Shown piece by piece: positions 19,112-25,379 of a stretch of DNA of 64,000 bases. Each line of letters begins with the position of its first letter. Position 1 is the stretch's first letter. Origin of the DNA: Thermoplasmatota archaeon (GTDB lineage Archaea; Thermoplasmatota; Thermoplasmata; Thermoplasmatales; Thermoplasmataceae). The notes beneath the pieces were generated by a model that made no database searches, was not told the DNA's origin, and saw only the letters and a program-made list of their open reading frames with translations. The stretch lies in NCBI GenBank assembly GCA_023379845.1, contig JAMCPG010000021.1:1-64000 (forward strand), given 5' to 3'. The translations under genes were made by a program, and so were the position numbers.

Positions 19112-19129
19112 TGTGCATTATAATGCACA
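19112..19129. repeat. Perfect 18-bp palindrome
   Basis: TGTGCATTATAATGCACA reads the same on both strands with no spacer. This suggests a homodimer binding site rather than a terminator. A related half (TGTGCATTAT) occurs at 46923-46932. Confidence 0.55.
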
Positions 19130-19164
19130 ACATCTTTCTAATTGGCTCTGACGAGAAGAGCAGA

Positions 19165-20466
19165 TCAGCGTGTATCTTCTTTCTTTTCGACAAGAAGTGT
19201 TAAGCCTTCACTAGAGCGCACAATAACTTTTTCACCTACAGCTGCCTTGTCTCCGGAGACAAGTCTGGCTTTCCAGCGCTGGCCCTCGTAAGATACCCAC
19301 CCTTCAGGTACTAGCTCTTCCTTTACCTCAACCTGCTGGCCAATCATTCCCTCCAGCCCTGTGTATTTCTTCTTACCGAGTGATCTGATAATATATTGAA
19401 GATAATAGGCGACCATGAATGCCACTATTATCACTCCTGCGGCAACGAATAGATTCGCCTCGCTGAAGGGTGATGAAGAACTTGCACTGGGTGAGTACGT
19501 AATATAGCTGGGAGTGAGAAGGAACGCGCCAACCACTCCCACAACTATGCCAGAAATCATCATAAAACCGTGGCCTGTCTTGAACTCAAACAAAATGAGA
19601 GCAGCGCCAACTATTAAGAAAATAAAACCTATAAAGGGCGCTCCGATAATCTCTGCTCCGATCAGCCCCAGTCCGATCATGATAAGTCCAACTACGCTCA
19701 GGATTATGCTACCATGATAGATATCCAGGAGAATTGCCAGAACTCCTATTGTTATTAGTATGCCATCGACAAATGAATTGCTCAGGAATGTAAGGAAGTT
19801 ATCGTAAGCATTTGGATTCATTATAACAACATTTGGTGCATTCTGGGAAGAAGCAAGTCCTTCTATCTGCAGGAAAGCTGATAAGTTGTTTGCCTGCCCG
19901 TCTATGAGATTCAGTGAAAGCGCCTGGGTTGAAGTATAAGTTGCATCTGACACAATCATTGATAAGGCAGCAGAAACATTCTTACCATGTGCAACTGCCA
20001 GGCTAGTCATTAGTTGCATCATCGAAGTGGTTTCGCTGCTTGATCCTCCCAGCACAACAGGTGCTGAAGGTCCGATTGAAGATCCAGGCCCCATGAAGAT
20101 ATAGTCAGAAGCCATTGCAATATATGAGCCCGCAGAGGAAGCAAGCCCGGATGGGTCCACATAGGTGTAAACTGGAATTCCCTTGGCCTCAGTCTGGTTG
20201 ATGTAAGAGATCATCTGCTCCATTTCTGCAATGTATCCACCGGGTGTGTTCATGTTAATTACAACAGCCCCTACAGTTGAGGGCGTCAATCCAAGCAGGT
20301 CAGATTTAAAGAATGCTGCACTACCAGGATCAACCGCTTCCTGGAAATTAAGAACCACAACCTGCTTTTGGCTTCCGGAAGCATGAGCTGTGCCGGAAAG
20401 ACCGGTCGCCAAGAACGCAGCGACTATAATGAGGATTAACAAGGTCTTGGAATTCACCAATCGCAT
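19165..20466 (-). CDS. NfeD/ClpP-class membrane serine protease homologue
   Basis: A 433-residue protein of the long NfeD (1510-N-like) type. A signal peptide (about 1-29) precedes a ClpP-fold protease domain with NMNTPGGYIAEM and the nucleophile Ser111 in LASSAGSYIAMA. Four or five membrane helices (about 230-360) and a C-terminal OB-fold (GLEGMIGQQVEVKE to the end) follow. Known members cleave the hydrophobic C-terminus of stomatin-like proteins; no stomatin gene is adjacent here. The lysine of the Ser-Lys dyad, expected shortly before SLAVAHGKN, is not apparent (see findings). Confidence 0.85.
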   Translation of the reverse strand: MRLVNSKTLLILIIVAAFLATGLSGTAHASGSQKQVVVLNFQEAVDPGSAAFFKSDLLGLTPSTVGAVVINMNTPGGYIAEMEQMISYINQTEAKGIPVYTYVDPSGLASSAGSYIAMASDYIFMGPGSSIGPSAPVVLGGSSSETTSMMQLMTSLAVAHGKNVSAALSMIVSDATYTSTQALSLNLIDGQANNLSAFLQIEGLASSQNAPNVVIMNPNAYDNFLTFLSNSFVDGILITIGVLAILLDIYHGSIILSVVGLIMIGLGLIGAEIIGAPFIGFIFLIVGAALILFEFKTGHGFMMISGIVVGVVGAFLLTPSYITYSPSASSSSPFSEANLFVAAGVIIVAFMVAYYLQYIIRSLGKKKYTGLEGMIGQQVEVKEELVPEGWVSYEGQRWKARLVSGDKAAVGEKVIVRSSEGLTLLVEKKEDTR

Positions 20467-20597
20467 TGCTCTTTAATTGTTAACAATTGAATTAACCTTT
20501 CGCGCGTTCACAAAACGATTTTAACTATCCCTTAAGTTGATAGGCTCTCAAACCTTAATAGCGATAAGATTTAGCATATCAATGCCATCACAAAAAC

Positions 20598-21884
20598 GTG
20601 CAAGTAAATGTTTCAGGCTTGAAGGACATTAAAGAGGGAGAAGAGGTAGTGCTGAATGGATGGCTGCAGGAGATCAGGATCCTCAAAAATATTTCATTCA
20701 TTGTCCTCCGTGATCATACGGGAACTATTCAGATCACATCTAAACCCGGTTTAACCACGGGATATGATGTGCTCTCACAAATGACTCGTGAAACCGTTAT
20801 ATCGGTATCAGGCAACCTGACAAGAAAGACACAGAGCAAGTCCGGCGTAGAGGTGATTGCAAAGAGTATAGAGGTGCTCAACGCATCGAAATCTCCGCTG
20901 CCGCTGGGGATCATAGATCCGGTAAGTGCAGATATAGAAACCAGGCTTACAAACAGGTTCCTCGACCTGAGAAAACCAGAGGTGGCCATGATATTCAGGA
21001 TAGAGAGTGAACTATTATGGGGAATGAGGCAGTTTTTCCATGATTCGGATTTTGTAGAGGTTCATACGCCAAAAATAGTTGCGGCCGCGACGGAAGGTGG
21101 GGCGGACCTGTTTCCCGTTCAGTACTTCGAAAAGCAGGCATACCTGAACCAGTCCCCACAGCTTTACAAGGAGATGCTCATTTCAGCAGGCTTGAACCGG
21201 GTCTTTGAGGTTGGTCCTGCATTCAGGGCTGAGAAGCACAATACTCCGCGGCACCTTAATGAATTTACATCAATAGATATTGAGATGGGTTTCGCTGACC
21301 ATAATGATGCGATGCTCATGCTGCAGGAAGGCATAAAATCTGGGATCAGGCACCTGATTGCCCATAGGCAGGAATATATTGCTTCGTTATCTCAGCGCAT
21401 CGATGTGCCCGAAGGTGATTTCCCGAAGATTACCTACAGGGATTGCATAACGAAACTCGAGTCTCAAGGGGAAATTGCAAAGTTTGGTGAAGACTTTACT
21501 CCGGAGCAGCTTAAAATAATAGGAGGTGAATTTCAGGGCTTTTATTTTATTACCGAATGGCCCTCCTCATTAAGGGCTTTCTATACACATCCAAAACCTG
21601 GTGACGAGAAGGTCAGCAACTCCTTTGATCTTCAATACAGGGAATTCGAGATCACTTCCGGTGCACAGAGGGTTCATGATCCCGCAATGCTTGAGGAAAG
21701 ACTGAGGTCAAAGAACCTTAATCCAGAAGATTTCTCATTCTACTTGAACGCATTCAGGTATGGAATGCCTCCGCATGCAGGATGGGGATTGGGCCTAGAA
21801 AGACTTTCCCTTATTATGCTGAATCTTCAGAACATAAGGGAAGCGATATTATTTCCTAGGGACAGGACGAGAATTACTCCCTGA
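20598..21884 (+). CDS. aspS: Aspartyl-tRNA synthetase
   Basis: Class IIb synthetase of 428 residues, the short archaeal form without the bacterial insertion domain. An N-terminal OB-fold anticodon-binding domain (VVLNGWLQEIRILKNISFIV) is followed by the catalytic core. Motif 2 is FRAEKHNTPRHLNEFTSID and motif 3 is GWGLGLERLSLIML. Archaeal enzymes may also charge tRNA-Asn; this cannot be decided by eye. The start is GTG 20598; the nearby ATG at 20582 is in another frame. The 3' end overlaps a small minus-strand ORF. Confidence 0.95.
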   Translation: MQVNVSGLKDIKEGEEVVLNGWLQEIRILKNISFIVLRDHTGTIQITSKPGLTTGYDVLSQMTRETVISVSGNLTRKTQSKSGVEVIAKSIEVLNASKSPLPLGIIDPVSADIETRLTNRFLDLRKPEVAMIFRIESELLWGMRQFFHDSDFVEVHTPKIVAAATEGGADLFPVQYFEKQAYLNQSPQLYKEMLISAGLNRVFEVGPAFRAEKHNTPRHLNEFTSIDIEMGFADHNDAMLMLQEGIKSGIRHLIAHRQEYIASLSQRIDVPEGDFPKITYRDCITKLESQGEIAKFGEDFTPEQLKIIGGEFQGFYFITEWPSSLRAFYTHPKPGDEKVSNSFDLQYREFEITSGAQRVHDPAMLEERLRSKNLNPEDFSFYLNAFRYGMPPHAGWGLGLERLSLIMLNLQNIREAILFPRDRTRITP

Positions 21885-21986
21885 TTTTTTCTTGTCTGTT
21901 TCCTCACCAAAAACCGTCTTATCAAGTTCCTCGTAGCTAGCCACTTCGTCCAGGTCTTCCCGTTTGTTAAGCTTGACCTTTGACAT
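21849..21986 (-). CDS. Small charged protein, unknown
   Basis: A 45-residue frame too short for the ORF track. It begins MSKVKLNKREDLDEVASYEE and ends in a lysine- and serine-rich tail. A TATA-like TTTTATAG lies about 15 nt before the ATG on the minus strand. It overlaps the last 36 nt of aspS in convergent orientation. The amino-acid content (many Lys/Glu/Asp, regular hydrophobic spacing) looks coding. I know no family. Confidence 0.5.
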   Translation of the reverse strand: MSKVKLNKREDLDEVASYEELDKTVFGEETDKKKSGSNSRPVPRK

Positions 21987-22024
21987 AGATCAAGCTATAA
22001 AATTAATTGTTGTTAATTAATTTT

Positions 22025-22045
22025 GCGGTCTTACTGAGTGACCGC
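22025..22045 (+). terminator. Hairpin followed by CT-rich tract
   Basis: GCGGTC and GACCGC form a 6-bp GC-rich stem around a 9-nt loop, followed directly by a pyrimidine run (CTCTCTCTCTCTTT). It is 140 nt past the aspS stop and is a candidate transcript end. Confidence 0.35.
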
Positions 22046-22124
22046 GCTCTCTCTCTCTCTTTAGGAATGTATTCTGGATATATTGATAAATTCAAGGCGA
22101 ACAGCATAAAAGGTCCCAGTTGGA

Positions 22125-22151
22125 TCTATGGAAAACTTTCTCTTCCATAGA
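22125..22151. repeat. 9-bp perfect stem-loop
   Basis: TCTATGGAA and TTCCATAGA are exact complements around a 9-nt loop. It is located mid-spacer, not next to any stop codon, so it is not an obvious terminator for a neighbour. Confidence 0.45.
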
Positions 22152-22496
22152 ACATTATATTCAATCGTTTTCCTGCTTTTGTTTTCAGGGGAATATAAGA
22201 TTGACTTAATGACAACACATAGAGAATGAACTATCAAGAAATATTTGGCAGGAAAAACTTCTTGTTCGTGTATTTTTTACGCTCCGCAAATGGCTTTAAA
22301 TGCCTTATCTACTTGAGATTCTAATCAATTTTTAAGAACCAAGATGATATTCATTGGGTCCTGAATAATATTTATAAAACGAACAGTTGATAGATCCCAT
22401 TCCGTAAATTCCAGTATCAATTTCCTTCAAAGTTGGCTTAATATATTAACGATAATGCTTATTTAAATCATGCTTTTATTATTATCGGGGATGTGT

Positions 22497-23651
22497 ATGG
22501 ACGATGTTAAGAATATCAACAAGGGGCTGGAAAATGCCAAAATTGAATGGACTAGGCTTACAACTATTGACGGTGAGAAAGGCATCCTGATGTATGGGGG
22601 ATACTCTATAGATGACATAATAGAACATAATGCATCAGTGGAGGAAATACAGTACCTGTTCCTATATGGTGAATTGCCAACTTCCAAACAACTCGAGGCA
22701 TTCAGGCATGATGTGGAGGCAGGCTATGATCTTCCGGATTACGTGATTGACATAATATGGAAACTTCCAAGGGAATCTGATGCCGTTGCTATGCAGATGG
22801 CTGCATTTGCATCAATGGCTGCAGCGGAAGTTAGATTCAAATGGAATAAGGATACGGATAAGGTTATTGCCGCAAATGCGATCGGAAGGATGTCGGCTGT
22901 CACGGCAAATGTGTACAGGCATATAATGGGCCTATTGCCTGAGAATCCCAAACCGTCAGGCAGCTATGTGGAGAGTTTCCTCAGGGCTGCATTTGGCAAG
23001 GATCTCTCCAGGGAAGAAGCCGAGGGAATGAACGCTGCTCTCATATTATACACGGATCATGAGGTACCAGCATCTACTACTGCCGGGCTTGTTGCAGTAT
23101 CAACGCTATCCGACATATATTCAGGCGTGACAGCTGCCCTTGCAGCGTTGAAGGGTCCACTTCATGGGGGTGCGGCCGAGGCTTCCATTGCCCAGTTCAG
23201 GGAGATAGGCGACGAGAAGAACGTGAAGGACTGGTTTAACAGCAACATTTCAACAGGGAACAAGAGGCTGATGGGATTTGGTCACAGGGTCTACAAGACA
23301 TATGATCCAAGGGCCAGAATATTCAGGAGATACGCAGAAAAACTTGTGAAGAACAGCAAGGAGGCTGAGAAACTCTTCAGGATTGCTACAGCGCTGGAAG
23401 AAATCGGCATAGAAAAGTACGGCCCGAAGAAGATATTTCCCAACACAGACTACTATTCTGGAATTGTTTATCTTTCTATGGGGTTTCCGTTACATAACGA
23501 CATTTACACCGCCTTGTTTGCGCTTTCCCGGTTGACCGGGTGGGTAGCTCATTTCATCGAGTATGATGAGGAGGAGGAAAGGCTCATAAGGCCAAGGGCA
23601 GTCTACGTTGGAAAAGGGCTCAGAAGCTTCACACCGTTAAAAGCAAGATAA
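22497..23651 (+). CDS. gltA: Citrate synthase
   Basis: Condenses oxaloacetate and acetyl-CoA, the entry step of the TCA cycle. From the ATG at 22497, preceded by a GGGGATG run, the protein is 384 residues, the length of the Thermoplasma enzyme. The catalytic residues fall at His223 (GPLHGGAAE), His263 (MGFGHRVYK) and the Asp in NTDYYSG. The ORF track begins nine codons earlier, adding a hydrophobic MLLLLSGMC that the family lacks. A short methylcitrate-synthase-like activity cannot be excluded from sequence. It stands alone rather than in an operon. Confidence 0.94.
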   Translation: MDDVKNINKGLENAKIEWTRLTTIDGEKGILMYGGYSIDDIIEHNASVEEIQYLFLYGELPTSKQLEAFRHDVEAGYDLPDYVIDIIWKLPRESDAVAMQMAAFASMAAAEVRFKWNKDTDKVIAANAIGRMSAVTANVYRHIMGLLPENPKPSGSYVESFLRAAFGKDLSREEAEGMNAALILYTDHEVPASTTAGLVAVSTLSDIYSGVTAALAALKGPLHGGAAEASIAQFREIGDEKNVKDWFNSNISTGNKRLMGFGHRVYKTYDPRARIFRRYAEKLVKNSKEAEKLFRIATALEEIGIEKYGPKKIFPNTDYYSGIVYLSMGFPLHNDIYTALFALSRLTGWVAHFIEYDEEEERLIRPRAVYVGKGLRSFTPLKAR

Positions 23652-23763
23652 GCAATATACTCGAGGTCACTTTTTATCATCCGATCTTGGGCAACGACTG
23701 CAGTGGTTATAACCTTCTCACCTGGGTTCAGAATGCTTTATAACAGATTCAATGGAACTTAAA

Positions 23764-23783
23764 TTACATTATGCGTAATGTAA
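23764..23783. repeat. Inverted repeat, 8-bp arms
   Basis: TTACATTA-TGCG-TAATGTAA, exact arms with a 4-nt loop, between the convergent citrate synthase gene and the small gene at 23829. It may be a transcript-end hairpin or a binding site. Confidence 0.45.
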
Positions 23784-23828
23784 AGGAAGAAAGAAGGGAG
23801 AGCGAGGCTTGGCAGAAGGAATGGTAAT

Positions 23829-24095
23829 TTAATCCTGCTTGCTTATGACTACAACCGTAGGGTGGACCTCATACTTCCTTTGTGAAATTCTTGTAATAGA
23901 GAGCAAGGCTGTCCTTCTCTTAGTCGTCTCGAAGTATTTCAGAATGTGCTTCACCAAGGTGGCGCTCACTTCCAGTTCGACGTATATTGGATTGCCCTTG
24001 TGGAACCATGTGGCAATTATTTTACCGTCGACCTGGTCAAAAAGGTCCTCCAGGTCAATTTCCACGTCAATTCTCTGTCCTATATCTAGTTTCAA
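23829..24095 (-). CDS. Small beta-rich protein, unknown
   Basis: An 88-residue protein that I cannot place in a family. It opens MKLDIGQRIDVEIDLEDLFD, continues with alternating strands (KIIATWFHKGNPIYVELEVS) and ends in TVVVISKQD. It has no cysteine pairs, membrane helix or signal. The frame is free of overlap and lies 68 nt downstream of the mbf1 stop on the same strand, so it may be cotranscribed with mbf1 and share an information-processing context. Confidence 0.6.
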   Translation of the reverse strand: MKLDIGQRIDVEIDLEDLFDQVDGKIIATWFHKGNPIYVELEVSATLVKHILKYFETTKRRTALLSITRISQRKYEVHPTVVVISKQD

Positions 24096-24163
24096 TACGG
24101 TTCAACCCTTGTACCCTGATCAACTTTATCGTTCTTTAAGCTTTTCAGCCTGACCTGCTGGAT

Positions 24164-24592
24164 TCAGTATTTTTCGATAATCTTAATATCAAGGAGTTTC
24201 TCAATCTTCCTTGCAAGCTTCATGTCGGGCTGCAACTCGCCCCTTTCAACCTTTGCAAGCACGTTCTTCTTTTCAAGAAGCTTTGCAGCCAGATCTTCCT
24301 GGGTCCATGACAGTTTTTCCCTTGCCTCCCTTATAATCTGGGCATATTCTGGTGCGATGAACAGGTCTTCCTGGTCTGTACTCTTGTTAACCCTTGGTTT
24401 CTGTGGCTTTGGAACGTATGCAGTAAAAGGCCTGCTTTGCGGTCTTTCAATGATAACAGGCTTAACCTCCTTCTTAGGCTGTTCCACCGGCTTACCGAAT
24501 TTAGCGCAGGAATCACATAACATTAGAACAGTACCCTCAACTATGACCTTCTGTGTTTTCGGCACGTTTTTTCCGCACATCTCGCAGTACAT
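24164..24592 (-). CDS. mbf1: Archaeal multiprotein-bridging factor 1 (MBF1)
   Basis: A 142-residue aMBF1. The N-terminal zinc ribbon has MYCEMCGK and LCDSCAK. A flexible Pro/Lys-rich linker (about 40-78) follows, then the Cro/C1-type HTH with AREKLSWTQEDLAAKLLEKKNVLAKVERGE. In eukaryotes MBF1 bridges activators and TBP; in archaea it associates with ribosomes and the translation machinery. It is divergent from the fibrillarin gene. Confidence 0.93.
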   Translation of the reverse strand: MYCEMCGKNVPKTQKVIVEGTVLMLCDSCAKFGKPVEQPKKEVKPVIIERPQSRPFTAYVPKPQKPRVNKSTDQEDLFIAPEYAQIIREAREKLSWTQEDLAAKLLEKKNVLAKVERGELQPDMKLARKIEKLLDIKIIEKY

Positions 24593-24667
24593 GATTAGAA
24601 ATGCTTTCTTTGCATATATTGTTTAACGGCAACAAAATGTTTTAGCCTCTTTTGAATCAAGTCTGTA

Positions 24668-25312
24668 TTGAATGGAAAAGACTCGGATAGAATTATTCGG
24701 ATTGGGAGTGACATTTATACACTGACCGAGTACAGCAAGCCTGTCTTCGGCGAGAAAATAATATCATACATGGGAAAGAGGGCGAGGCACTGGGACCCCA
24801 AGCGAAGTAAACTTGCAGCCGCCATCCTGAAGGGAATGGATATAATCCCACTTAAGCCAACCAGCACAGTGCTCTATCTGGGGGCGTCCACAGGGACAAC
24901 AGTTAGTTACTTGTCAGATATATGCAGCGGGGGGAAGATATTTGCCGTTGAAGTTTCGTTTGAGTCATTCTATAAACTGCTATCCTTAGCGGAGAAGAGG
25001 AAGAACATAATACCAATTCTTGAGGATGCGAACATGCCCGAGAGATATTCTTTCTTTGTGGATAAACCTGACCTGATATACCAGGACATTGCCCAGAGAA
25101 ACCAGGTGCAGATATTTAACGTGAATGCCGAAAAGTTTCCGGAGGTCAAGAGAGCCATACTAGTCATTAAGACAAGATCCATCTCATCCAGGCTCAATGA
25201 AAAGGACATACTTTCAGCCGCCCTGTCCGGACTGAAGGATTTCAGTGTGGTGAGAAGATATAATCTCTCTCCGTACGATCAGGCCAACTACCTGCTTTAT
25301 CTTGAGAGGTGA
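24668..25312 (+). CDS. flpA: Fibrillarin-like rRNA/tRNA 2'-O-methyltransferase
   Basis: Catalytic subunit of C/D box guide RNPs, using S-adenosylmethionine to methylate ribose 2'-OH. 214 residues. The Rossmann motif I is VLYLGASTGTTVSYLSD, followed by IFAVEVS; catalytic region residues appear in DLIYQDIAQRNQ and VIKTRSIS. No ATG is available in frame (a stop lies at 24653), so initiation is probably at TTG 24668, downstream of a TATA-like TGCATATATTG. Its usual partner nop5 is not adjacent; alaS follows instead. Confidence 0.93.
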   Translation: MNGKDSDRIIRIGSDIYTLTEYSKPVFGEKIISYMGKRARHWDPKRSKLAAAILKGMDIIPLKPTSTVLYLGASTGTTVSYLSDICSGGKIFAVEVSFESFYKLLSLAEKRKNIIPILEDANMPERYSFFVDKPDLIYQDIAQRNQVQIFNVNAEKFPEVKRAILVIKTRSISSRLNEKDILSAALSGLKDFSVVRRYNLSPYDQANYLLYLER

Positions 25313-25379
25313 TGCTCACTCGATATCATTTTTTAGTAGCATCCCATAAGGGAACGAAGTATCGGATAGGTGTTTCCGG

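Larger units (their letters stand above)
18891..19164. other. Convergent spacer with two dyads
   Basis: This 274-nt gap lies between the 3' ends of the HTH regulator and the NfeD-like gene. I see no protein-coding frame. It holds TGAAAAT-AG-ATTTTCA and a perfect 18-bp palindrome, listed separately, and is otherwise AT-rich. Confidence 0.6.
21987..22496. other. Long AT-rich spacer with two RNA-like hairpins
   Basis: About 510 nt between the small ORF and citrate synthase with no convincing protein frame. It carries two inverted repeats (listed separately), a CT dinucleotide tract at about 22046-22061 and several TATA-like runs near the citrate synthase start. It may hold a terminator for aspS, a small RNA, or simply promoter DNA. 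Confidence 0.5.

Noticed and set aside
22046-22061. CT dinucleotide tract as a possible repeat element
   Set aside because: A short simple-sequence run; noted only as part of the hairpin region.
23771-23827. 18-codon frame beginning inside the 23764 inverted repeat
   Set aside because: Too short to support without homologues or transcript evidence.
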